Source: Vespula vulgaris
Taxonomy: Eukaryota > Arthropoda > Insecta > Hymenoptera > Vespidae
NCBI RefSeq assembly: GCF_905475345.1
Contig: NC_066588.1
Coordinates: 8,545,001 to 8,609,000, forward strand
DNA: 64,000 nt
Direction of reading: 5' to 3'
A program made the position numbers and the translations under genes. Positions 35,701-42,311 of the stretch are shown here, piece by piece (the first letter of the stretch is position 1; each line of letters starts with the position of its first letter). Below the pieces are notes generated by a model. That model did not search any database. It was not told the origin of the DNA and saw only the letters and a program-made list of their open reading frames with translations.

Positions 35701-37568
35701 ATAACTCAACTTGATAAGCTATGCGAAATGATAAGACTAAGAATTTTAATCATAATATATTATATTTATAGGACTAATTCATAAATATATCCTATCGCAA
35801 GAATAATGTAGTTTATTATTTAATACGACAAATATAAATCATAATTGATATAAAAGTTTGAAAAAGAAGATTAAAAAATTACTTATATAATTTATACTAT
35901 AACGAATCTCATGTTAATTCGCGAAGAAAGTTTGAAATTATCACAAATGATCCGGAAAAAGATTCAAATTTTGGATCCATGTTTTGGATCATTAATGTAA
36001 GTTATCCGACCTCTTAGGCCTAATTTTTTTATCAATATTAATTCAAACGATAGTGCTTAATATCGTACTTACTTCAATAATTGTAATACATTGCGACTAA
36101 TTCTGTTATTTTTGTAATGTCTTATATTTATGAATTAACCCAACACATTGATACAATCATACGTAATATCACATTTGTTATCAACATTACATAAATACGT
36201 GTGACGTATATGACGTCAAAATTCATACGGATATGCGATAACTTCAAAAATTTCTTACTGGTCTTTAAATTTAACAGATTTCAAAACATTTTCCCGTATA
36301 TTTTGGAAAAGTTTGAAAAAATGTAACATATAGACATAAATGTTTTTTCCTTCAATTTACATATCTGACAACGAATGTGATAACGCAAAAATATATTTAC
36401 ACATTTATATCTATTTTTATTCATGTCTTTTTTCTGAATAAGTTGAAAAATATATCAGGCCTTTCTTACGTTGATATTACGACCGGGCTCATCTTCGAGA
36501 AGTTGTCGAGCGATATCCTTGCAGGAAGGACGAGACGCAGGTGGAACTTTGCCATCATCTTCCCAATAACGACTTGCTGCATGAGCGTAAAGGGCCGCTG
36601 GTGTTGCATGTGTGACTCTTGTAGTTGTAACCAAGCCCGTAGATTTGCCTAAAGAAAAAGAAGAAGAAGAAGAAGAAAAAGCAGAAGAAAAAGAAGATCA
36701 AAAAGAAAAAAAAGGAGATGAAAAAGAAGAAAAAGATGAAGAAGAAATAAAAGAAGAAAAATATGAATAAAGAGAAGAAGAAAAAGATGAAGCAAAGATA
36801 AAGAAAGAGAAAAGAAGAAAAGGAAGATAAAGAAAAAGAAAAGGCACAAGAAAAAGTCGTAGTTTAAAAAAAAGAAAAAGAAGAAGAAGAAGAAGATGAA
36901 GAAAAAGAAAAGGGACAAGAAAAAGGTCGAAGTTTAAAAAAAGCAAAAAGCAGAAGAAAAAGAAGATCAAAAAGCAAAAAAAGAAGAAAAAGATGAAGAA
37001 GAAATAAAAGAAGAAAAAGAAGAATAAAGAGAAGAAGAAAAAGAAGAAGAAGAAGAAGAAGAAGATGAAGAAAAAGAAGAAGAAAAAGAAGAAGAAAAAG
37101 ATGAAACAAAGATAAAGAGAGAGAAAAGAAGAAAAGGAAGATAAAGAAAAAGAAAAGGCACAAGAAAAAGTCGAAGTTTAAAAAAAAGAAAAAGAAGAAG
37201 AAGAAGAAGATGAAAAAAAAGAAAAGAGACCAGAGAAAGGTTGAAGATTAAAAAAAAAGAAAACGAAAGAAGGACAAAGCAAAGAAAGAAAGAAAGAAAG
37301 AAAGAAAATAAGTCAAAAAGAAAGAAAAATCATGTCGATCACGTTGCTGTATTATATTACTCATGAAAATAGTTAGACAATGCGTGCACTTGCCTTGGCC
37401 TTGTGCCCAATTTATGAGCGATGGCACGCGCGCGTCGAAACTCGAGTAACAATTTTCGAAGCGAGCGGAGGAATCCAAACCCACGGTTTCGTAATTCGCT
37501 TTAACGCCACAAAGCAATGCTGTCGCGCATGCCGATGATTCGCCGACCTGCGCATCCATGTTGTAAGT
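1617..37568 (-). CDS. Alp: alkaline phosphatase, GPI-anchored, 5'-incomplete (gene-level entry)
   Basis: A metal-dependent phosphomonoesterase, expected outside the cell and held in the membrane by a GPI anchor. The sequence shows seven exons: 37568-37394, 36648-36470, 34324-34117, 32688-32548, 31674-31480, 9718-9597 and 2042-1617. Phases match at every junction and give 481 residues plus a stop. Counting from the first residue seen, S11 is the nucleophile in GESSACATA, H72/T74 lie in THATP, R85 is the likely phosphate-binding Arg, E234/D239/H243 lie in EGGRIDHAHH, D280/H281 in TADHSH, and H351 in THGGED. These match the known animal family. The tail after about residue 390 is Ser-rich and ends in a hydrophobic stretch, as expected for a GPI signal. 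Missing are the signal peptide and the GDGMG-type Asp; I searched the minus strand up to 64000 by eye without finding them. The symbol is family-level, since insects have several paralogues. Confidence 0.93.
4061..4270. repeat. (GA)n followed by TTCTRTG-type short-unit repeat
   Basis: GA units run to about 4148. At 4195-4270 the unit TTCTGTG/TTCTATG/TTCTGTA recurs about eight times. Confidence 0.85.
5630..5804. repeat. (TA)n and (GA)n microsatellites
   Basis: A TA run lies at about 5630-5652 and a GA run at about 5767-5804, with ordinary AT-rich sequence between. Confidence 0.9.
7310..7465. repeat. long (CT)n with nearby (TA)n
   Basis: About 55 bases of perfect CT are followed by interrupted CT to about 7400. 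A TA run lies at about 7441-7465. Confidence 0.92.
8552..8596. repeat. (CT)n microsatellite
   Basis: About 45 bases of CT. The region to 8930 continues T/C-rich. Confidence 0.92.
9172..9202. repeat. (GA)n microsatellite
   Basis: About fifteen perfect GA units, within 400 bases of phosphatase exon f. Confidence 0.92.
9597..9718 (-). CDS. Alp: alkaline phosphatase exon f
   Basis: Completes G300 and encodes residues 301-340 between TTCCTTCAG and ACAG|GTAAAA (phase 0). It contains VSDVDGQPYTTLLYSNGPGY, matching the family's VSD.D..P.T.LLY.NGPGY. The variable loop that follows differs among species, so contiguity with the last exon is inferred from phase and overall spacing. Confidence 0.95.
9792..9857. 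repeat. (CGT)n CpG-containing trinucleotide repeat
   Basis: About twenty CGT units with two interruptions lie 74 bases upstream (in transcription sense) of exon f. On the minus strand it reads as poly-Arg in one frame, an artefact. It stands out as a CpG-dense patch in AT-rich DNA. Confidence 0.95.
11041..11131. repeat. (GA)n-rich tract
   Basis: GA units are interrupted by AAAG and CAG triplets. Confidence 0.85.
11440..11707. repeat. (CT)n then (GA)n inverted pair
   Basis: A CT-rich stretch around 11440-11475 and a perfect GA run at about 11662-11707 are complementary and about 190 bases apart. A transcript could fold into a hairpin. Confidence 0.8.
12299..12381. repeat. longest perfect (GA)n run
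   Basis: About 41 uninterrupted GA units, the longest simple dinucleotide run that I saw in the window. Confidence 0.95.
13221..13530. repeat. TA/CA/GTAT compound microsatellite with trailing (CT)n
   Basis: About 250 bases of TA, CA and GTAT units include a perfect TA core at about 13277-13320. A T-rich spacer and a short CT run follow. Tyr/Ile-rich frames here are artefacts. Confidence 0.92.
15422..15785. repeat. three-copy diverged tandem repeat, unit about 130 bp
   Basis: The motif ATTATTGACARGT occurs at about 15422, 15550 and 15688. Each is followed by a TA/GTAT run, then TCGATGAYGTAACARAATT and TTATTATCAAGT. Unit edges and order are the same in all three copies. Confidence 0.85.
16235..16276. 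repeat. (CT)n microsatellite
   Basis: About 21 CT units follow a GC-richer patch containing CGCCGGCACTTTGCCGGC. Confidence 0.95.
16534..16589. repeat. (CT)n microsatellite
   Basis: About 28 perfect CT units. Confidence 0.95.
17170..17340. repeat. 84-bp direct duplication
   Basis: AAGAATTTCTCGCAGTTG occurs near 17176 and 17260. Each copy is followed by GGCTAATAT..GACTGCTTTTGA and a T-rich tail. This is a two-copy tandem duplication. Confidence 0.85.
17451..17499. repeat. (CTTC)n microsatellite
   Basis: About twelve CTTC units. Confidence 0.95.
19547..19599. repeat. (GA)n microsatellite
   Basis: About 26 GA units. TA runs follow at 19740-19758 and 19924-19952. Confidence 0.95.
20505..20594. 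repeat. (GA)n microsatellite
   Basis: An interrupted GA tract leads into a perfect GA run from about 20539. Confidence 0.93.
21073..21118. repeat. (TA)n microsatellite
   Basis: About 23 TA units, a likely cruciform-forming site. Confidence 0.95.
22018..22165. repeat. (TA)n-(CA)n-(CG)n-(CA)n compound repeat
   Basis: A TA run is followed by CA, then about seven CG dinucleotides at about 22071-22087, then CA and TA again. The alternating purine/pyrimidine pattern is suited to Z-DNA. Confidence 0.93.
22549..22582. repeat. (TA)n microsatellite
   Basis: About 16 TA units. Confidence 0.93.
23202..23236. repeat. (GA)n microsatellite
   Basis: GA units with one GG interruption. A CT run follows at about 23370-23398. 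Confidence 0.88.
25068..25170. repeat. (TA)n microsatellite with GATATA tail
   Basis: About 25 perfect TA units, then GATATA variants. Confidence 0.93.
25760..25935. repeat. CT-rich minisatellite
   Basis: CT runs alternate with the unit CTATCATTCTCTCTCTCTTTCT, which recurs about three times (near 25779, 25829 and 25875). Confidence 0.8.
26073..26123. repeat. (GA)n microsatellite
   Basis: About 25 GA units. A CA run at 26240-26259 and a (TTTC)n run at 26545-26584 follow. Confidence 0.93.
28967..29545. repeat. three-copy diverged tandem repeat, unit about 195 bp
   Basis: ATTCGTTGATTATT begins near 28967, 29160 and 29359. Each copy continues with an A/T-rich segment containing CAAYATCAAATAAA-like sequence, TATTATTNTCTAYTA, ATTATATYATRAAT and, at the end of copies 1 and 2, GAAATTA..TATGATCTA/TACGATCTA. 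Order is conserved across copies. Confidence 0.8.
30144..30183. repeat. (TA)n microsatellite
   Basis: About 20 TA units, then CA/TA. Confidence 0.93.
30540..30933. repeat. (GA)n and (TAG)n microsatellites
   Basis: A GA run lies at about 30540-30570. An imperfect TAG array covers about 30820-30933. Their Leu-rich minus-strand frame is an artefact. Confidence 0.9.
31388..31434. repeat. (GA)n next to phosphatase exon e
   Basis: About 23 GA units on the plus strand, read as CT in the phosphatase transcript. They begin about 45 bases past the exon e donor. Another GA run lies at 31098-31128. Confidence 0.93.
31480..31674 (-). CDS. Alp: alkaline phosphatase exon e (metal-ligand core)
   Basis: Completes G235 and encodes residues 236-299 plus one base of G300, between GTTTCAG and CTCG|GTAAGT. 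It carries GRIDHAHH (D239, H243 metal ligands), the YRALDETLALEEAV helix, IVVTADHSHV (D280, H281) and RGNPILG. This is the most strongly conserved exon and identifies the family without doubt. A 47-base GA run starts about 45 bases past the donor inside the next intron. Confidence 0.97.
31675..32547 (-). other. intron of alkaline phosphatase (873 bp)
   Basis: Bounded by GAAG|GTAAGC and GTTTCAG|GTGG. It contains a (CTAT)n microsatellite at 31741-31803 and T-rich sequence on the plus strand. No coding signal is seen. Confidence 0.85.
31741..31803. repeat. (CTAT)n microsatellite
   Basis: About twelve CTAT units are flanked by TTTAT variants. Confidence 0.95.
32548..32688 (-). CDS. Alp: alkaline phosphatase exon d
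   Basis: Completes G188 and encodes residues 189-234 plus one base of G235, between TTTTGAAG and GAAG|GTAAGC. It contains LFAYSHMDFDVDR, SLTEMTLKALRILAKNP and FLFVE, matching the family's GLF..GH..YE.DR, SL.EM...AL.IL.KNP and F.L.VEGG. E234 is the conserved metal-ligand Glu just before GGRIDH. Confidence 0.96.
32689..34116 (-). other. intron of alkaline phosphatase (1428 bp)
   Basis: Bounded by TTAG|GTAACT and TTTTGAAG|GACTG. It holds a (CT)n run at about 32726-32765, a TATG/TATA/CATA tract at about 32815-32985 and poly-A/T runs. No exon is seen. Confidence 0.85.
32726..32985. repeat. (CT)n followed by TA/GTAT-type microsatellite
   Basis: A CT run of about 40 bases is followed, after a T-rich spacer, by about 170 bases of TATA, GTAT and CATA units containing ACGCGTACGCGT near 32950. 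Only repeat-derived frames occur. Confidence 0.9.
34117..34324 (-). CDS. Alp: alkaline phosphatase exon c
   Basis: Encodes residues 119-187 plus one base of G188, between AATTTTAG and TTAG|GTAACT. It begins VILGGGRRHF, the conserved segment that follows the crown-proximal region in the animal family, and continues with a charged stretch containing DGRNLIEEW. The phase joins exons b and d exactly. Confidence 0.95.
34325..36469 (-). other. intron of alkaline phosphatase (2145 bp)
   Basis: Bounded by AAC|GTAAGA and AATTTTAG|GTAATA on the minus strand. It contains an imperfect TTATCA/ATT array at about 35010-35175 and otherwise AT-rich sequence. No further coding signal is seen. Confidence 0.85.
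35010..35175. repeat. imperfect (ATT/ATC)n trinucleotide array
   Basis: ATT, ATC and GTT triplets continue for about 165 bases. They give a poly-Ile frame on one strand and a poly-Asn/Asp frame on the other; neither is a gene. Confidence 0.9.
36470..36648 (-). CDS. Alp: alkaline phosphatase exon b
   Basis: Encodes the end of G59 and residues 60-118, between TTTCTTTAG and the donor AAC|GTAAGA (phase 0). It contains TTTRVTHATPAALYAH, matching the family's TTTRVTHASPAGxYAH. The Thr in HATP takes the place of the Ser that ligates Mg in many animal enzymes; Thr is also used in bacterial enzymes. R85 in SRYW matches the phosphate-binding Arg. Confidence 0.95.
36649..37393 (-). other. GC-AG intron of alkaline phosphatase, mostly GAA/TTC tract
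   Basis: The intron reads GCAAGT at its 5' end and TTTCTTTAG at its 3' end on the minus strand. AG followed by GCAAGT is the well-known consensus for non-canonical GC donors. About 600 of its 745 bases are an imperfect purine tract on the plus strand, so the transcript carries an extremely long pyrimidine tract before the acceptor. Confidence 0.85.
36652..37310. repeat. long imperfect GAA/AAGAAG purine tract
   Basis: About 600 bases are almost only A and G on the plus strand, built from GAA, AAAGAAG and GATGAA units. It includes a partial internal duplication: a block with GGCACAAGAAAAAGTCG occurs near 36843 and again near 37156. The tract ends in GAAA repeats at about 37281-37306. Leu/Phe/Ser-rich open frames on the minus strand are artefacts of this composition. 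Confidence 0.95.
37394..37568 (-). CDS. Alp: alkaline phosphatase exon a (active-site Ser), first exon seen
   Basis: Starts after TTTTCAG in phase 0 and encodes residues 1-58 plus one base of G59. It holds the nucleophilic Ser in QVGESSACATA and the family signature LCGVKAN. Animal enzymes usually have PDSAGTATA or PDSACTATA here, so the residue before the Ser is Glu rather than Asp. The exon ends at CCAAG followed by GCAAGT, a GC donor; the only nearby GT donor would break the frame. Confidence 0.92.
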
Positions 37569-38457
37569 CTGAAAATGGAAGGAGGGAGAGGTAAAGGTAA
37601 AGGTAAAGATTAAAGCTGAGAGATATTTTACGAAAATAATTGCCTTACTTTGTTCAATCAAGAAATTATTTTATTTTGAAATCGATATTAAAAAAACACG
37701 ACAAAAACCTGTATCCGTGTGTCATTATGTGTATTTGTATGTAGATGTGTGCGGGTGATTAATTTACGTTAATCTTGACTTTTATCCGTACAATTTTTTA
37801 TTTCTTAATTTCTTTATTCCTTTACGTTCTTTTTTGTTTTGTTTTATTATCGTTTATCGTGTATGTACAATAAATAAATAAAAAAAATATATATATGTAT
37901 ATATGTATTAAGATAAAAGATATCGATATAAGTATTTATACAATTTTTTGTTTCGATCATCTAAATACCTCTTTCGTATTTTCACTAATACGATAGAAAA
38001 CTATTCTGGATACTATGTCATTGTTGATGCGAAAAGATCTAAGGATAATATAATAAGAAGAGAAAAAGGCGTACTACAAACGTAATTCTTTCAAGGCATC
38101 GCATGCAGACGTTGACGTTTTCATCGTGAAGTACAAAGACGTCAGCTATTTTCCATTTTTCTTCACCGGTTTAAAAAGTACAAGGACAACGTAAGTAAGC
38201 AAGTACTATGAAAACACGTAAAAAGAAAAAGAAAAAAGGAAAAAACGGGGAAAAGAAAAGAAAGAAAAAAGGGAAAAGGTGGTCCCATAAAAGACACGCA
38301 TCATTATCATAGAAAATGCCGATCGATTTGAATATCGTTGGAAAACAACGATGGGAGAACGACGTTGATGACGTTGTTGCTCGCTTGTTCATCGGGAAAA
38401 TGCTTCAGAAAAAAGATTTAGCTCGAAAAAGAAAAGAAAACTGGAAAGGAAGAATAA

Positions 38458-38489
<32 letters not shown>

Positions 38490-38593
38490 ACGAAAGGAAG
38501 GAAGGAAGAAGGAAGAAAGAAAAAGATAAAGAGATAAAAAGATAAAGAGAGAAAGAGAGACCGATAGATAGATAGATAGAGAGATAGAGAGAT

Positions 38594-38634
<41 letters not shown>

Positions 38635-38845
38635 ATTTATAAACGAGATGTATGGAAAAGTAGACCACAGGGCTTTGTCCGCTCCATCGAGAACATACGA
38701 TGCGTCATAGTCGTTTATTCGCGGTATAGAATATCTCCCTATCTACCCGATACGGAAATATCGATAAGATAATCGATCGTGAACGTAGCTCACGTCAAGG
38801 TGTTGTTACGCTTTATTGGTAGCAGTGTGCACACCCTATCGAACG
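37569..38845. other. region between phosphatase exon a and the caspase start codon
   Basis: No coding exon is seen. It holds GAAA repeats (38461-38490), AGATAGAT and GA repeats (about 38560-38630) and T/A-rich sequence. The caspase 5' UTR and promoter are expected in its last few hundred bases. Confidence 0.6.
38759..38766. promoter_or_regulatory. DRE-like motif TATCGATA upstream of caspase
   Basis: The exact palindrome TATCGATA lies 80 bases before the caspase ATG, followed by a second ATCGAT nearby. In insects this is the binding site of DREF (and BEAF) and a common core-promoter element of broadly expressed genes. Regulation of this caspase by it is inference; the transcription start is unknown. 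Confidence 0.4.
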
Positions 38846-39063
38846 ATGGACGGGAACTCGAGGATGTCGAAAAACGAAAAGGGAGAAGAGAATAAAGATC
38901 GAAATTCCGGGCGTTGTCCAGAAACGAGGGAGCTGGTTAAAACGGAGGAGAAGGAGGAAGTGGAGGAGATAGAGGAGGAGAGTGTTTCCGTGGCACAATG
39001 TATCCCTTCGTCGAGCGAAACCCAGCAGAGCGACATGGATGGATGGCCGTTCGGAAAAGCAAA
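38846..39063 (+). CDS. Casp1: caspase exon 1 (prodomain)
   Basis: Encodes residues 1-72 plus two bases of K73, ending AAA|GTGAGT. The ATG at 38846 is the first in frame; a TTG-led extension upstream is not accepted. The segment is hydrophilic, with KTEEKEEVEEIEEE around residues 32-45, and has no known domain. A second in-frame ATG encodes M7. Confidence 0.88.
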
Positions 39064-41628
39064 GTGAGTAACTACGCTGGCTCAAGCGATCCGTCTCATA
39101 AAATCGCGATAAAATCAAAATCTATCTTTTATCTAAATCTTGAATATTCGTCCGCATTAACCGACTCCAACATAGATAAAATATGAAGAATCAATTGGGT
39201 AACTTTCTATTGCTTAACTATTTCATCAAGGATTTTTATCAAATAATTTTCATCGAATTTTATTCGAATATAAATGGGATTTATGGAATTTAAAAAATAA
39301 ATTATTGATTCGATTGTTATCGACGTGTCGCGAGGATACGACGAATTAAGAAGGTACCTTGGCTGTTCGATTATTTTGTATAGTTTCTTTTTTCAATAAA
39401 TTTTTCATTTCGACTATTCGAATATGAGTAGATATATCGAATCTGAAGAAGAAATTGTTGGAAGTATTTTTGATTCGATGATTACCGACGTATTGCATGA
39501 ATATGATAAATTAATTGAGTAGCTTGGTTATTCAACTATTCGAATATAGTAAGATCTTTAATCTAAATAATCAAATGTCGGAAGTATTGTTGATACGATC
39601 GTTATGTTGTGTACGTGTTGAATAAATATGACGAAAACTATATATCTTGGTTACTCTATTGTTTCATTAAGATTTTCTAGCTAATTTTGATCGATCGTTC
39701 GAGTAGAACGAGATTTATCTAATCTAACAAATAAATTCTCGGAAGTATCGTTGGAACGATCGTTATATTGTTGGTTATATTACAAGTATTATTGATCGTT
39801 GCATGAATATGAGGAATTAACTGAATGGCTTAACTGAATTGTTACACTATCTCATTATGGTTTTCCAGTCAATTTTGATCGATTATTTGAATATAATGGG
39901 ATTTATATAATCTAAAAATACAATTCTTGGAATTGTATAAGTGTTGTATGAATATGACTGATCGTTTAGCTATTTCACTATTTTATTAATATTTTCTAAT
40001 AATTTTGATCGATTATATGGAATATAACGAGATTTATCGAATCTAAGGTATATATTGTTACAAATATTTATGATTCAATAGTTATAAATCTATTGCATGA
40101 ATATGACGAATTAATCGAATGGCATGGTTACTTCACTATTTAATTATAGTTTACCAGTTAATTTTGATTGACCATTTGCATATAACGAGATTTATTTAAT
40201 CTAAAGAATCAATTGTCGGAAGTATTATTGATACGATTGTTACACTGTATACGTGTTAAACGAATATGACCAATTAATTAAATAACTTGATTACTTCACT
40301 ATTTCGTTAAGATTTCCTAGCTAATTATGATCGACCGTTCGAATAGTATCAGGTTTATTTAATTCGAGAAATAAATTCTTGGAAATATTGTTAATCGTTA
40401 TATCGTATACGTGTTGCATGACTATGAATAAACGTTTCACTATTTTATTAATATTTTCTAGCTAATTTTGATCGATTATATGGAATGTTATCGAATTTAA
40501 GTTTTGTAACATTGTTACAAATTATTCATGATTCGATAGTTTGAAATCTGTTGCATGAATATGACGAATTAATCGAATGGTTTAGCTACTCGTGGACTTT
40601 CGAAATCTTTTCCAGCTATTCCTATCGACTATCCGAATAAAATGGGAATTCTCAAATCCAAAGAGTTCGTTGTCGGAGGTATTTACTCAAGTGGTCCGAT
40701 CGCTATACTCGTTTCGATATAAAGAATCTCGCTTGGACAAGTTCGAGTTTCTCGTACTTACTCGACGTGAAAAGATAAGAAAAAGAAACGTTTCGTGAGA
40801 AACTCTCCGAGTTCTTCGTTCGTTTCGTAGGTACATAGCTAGACAGATAGATAGATACTTGTAAAGGATCGATCGTAAGAGCTATCGATCGATCGATCGA
40901 TCGATTTATTCGGTCGACTGATCGATCGATCGTCCTAATAGTCGAAAGAAAGACGCGGCCTCGATGCGGAGATAAAGTTCGATCGCACGTACGGCACGAA
41001 CCGCGAACTTCCGTGATAAACGTTCGGAATCGATTTCAGAAGTTCTCTTGCTGATCCATTTGGAGATTTCGATCCAAGTTAAAATTAAATTGCTAACCGG
41101 ATGATTCCCTGCCACTTACTACATCCACGTCTTACTCTTCCAACCGAGATTACAGTTTTGCACGTGAGTGCTAAGTTACAGGGAACGTATTATCCATAGT
41201 AACAAGAACTTTAGAGATTATTATTGCGTTTCGGATTGCTTCTGCTTCTATTTAATCAACGATAATAAGATTCGACCTTAAAAAACATTACAACTGTATT
41301 ATTCTCCCCAGAGATACGAACGACGGAATAACGTCCCAAAAAATTGTCAGGATTGATATCGATCCAAATGCAGAAAATTACAATATGTATCACAAGAGAA
41401 GGGGCGTTGCCTTGATCTTCAACAACATTTCTTTCACCAATCGGATGACAGTTAGACAAGGCTCCGAAAAAGATTGCAACGATTTAACTAAGTCGTTGAA
41501 GAATCTAGATTTCGAGGTCCGAATATACAAAGATCCAACTCTGAAAACGATTTCTACTATTCTACAAGAGAGTGAGTATGATTTGTCAAAGAGATCGTAT
41601 CGAATTTTTCGAGGACGATTATCATTTC

Positions 41629-41662
<34 letters not shown>

Positions 41663-42263
41663 TATTTGAGCGTAGTCGAGTAACGATTTCGAGCTGACTC
41701 GTTATCCGAATTATTAGAGTGTAGAAGTATGAAAGTATAATGATCCAAAGCATCTCAGTCAGCCTCGAAATTGTCCGAGTGTACAAGTGAATCCTTTGAA
41801 ATCATCGGCTTTTCCTTTCTCTTTTCCTTTCTTCCTTAGTTAGTTAGGAGCAACCGAGCAAAAGAACGGATAATTTTTTACTCACCTTAGGCCGATGGTA
41901 TATAACAGTTTATTTGTAGTTCGTGACATGAATATTCCAGGACGTTAAGTGGAATACACGTTTACGGCGACCAGCTGTTAATAATTGCAACCCTCCGCGT
42001 GGAAATCCAGACCCATCATTTAACCAATTTTCCTATGTATATATGTACCTATGTATTGTATGTTTGTATTGTGCGAACGTAGTGATGTAATACGAATGCG
42101 TGTATGTATGTATATATGTGTATATATGTTACGCATGTATGGAAATGTGTACGTGTCTAAAACTTGAATCTCGGACTAACTCGTTTTTAATAACTACATA
42201 TGTTCACTTGAAGAAGTATACGTACCTACATACATACATACACACACACACATATATATATAC

Positions 42264-42311
<48 letters not shown>

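Larger units (their letters stand above)
39064..41311 (+). other. caspase intron 1 (2248 bp)
   Basis: Bounded by AAA|GTGAGT and CTCCCCAG|AGATAC. Two thirds of it is the diverged tandem array listed at 39185-40720. A GATC/ATCG tetranucleotide repeat sits at 40881-40935. A minus-strand open frame at 40906-41115 has no recognisable similarity. Confidence 0.88.

Noticed and set aside
36649..37163. Leu/Phe/Ser-rich open frames on the minus strand
   Set aside because: They are translations of the GAA/TTC tract and lie within a phosphatase intron.
37386..37394. GT donor four bases past the chosen exon a end
   Set aside because: It shifts the frame against exon b and no acceptor restores the conserved segment.
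38816..38845. TTG-initiated extension of the caspase N-terminus
   Set aside because: The in-frame ATG at 38846 is a normal start; a TTG start is not expected in an insect nuclear gene.
40906..41115. 69-codon minus-strand frame in caspase intron 1
   Set aside because: It overlaps the GATC repeat and has no similarity to phosphatase N-termini or other families I know.
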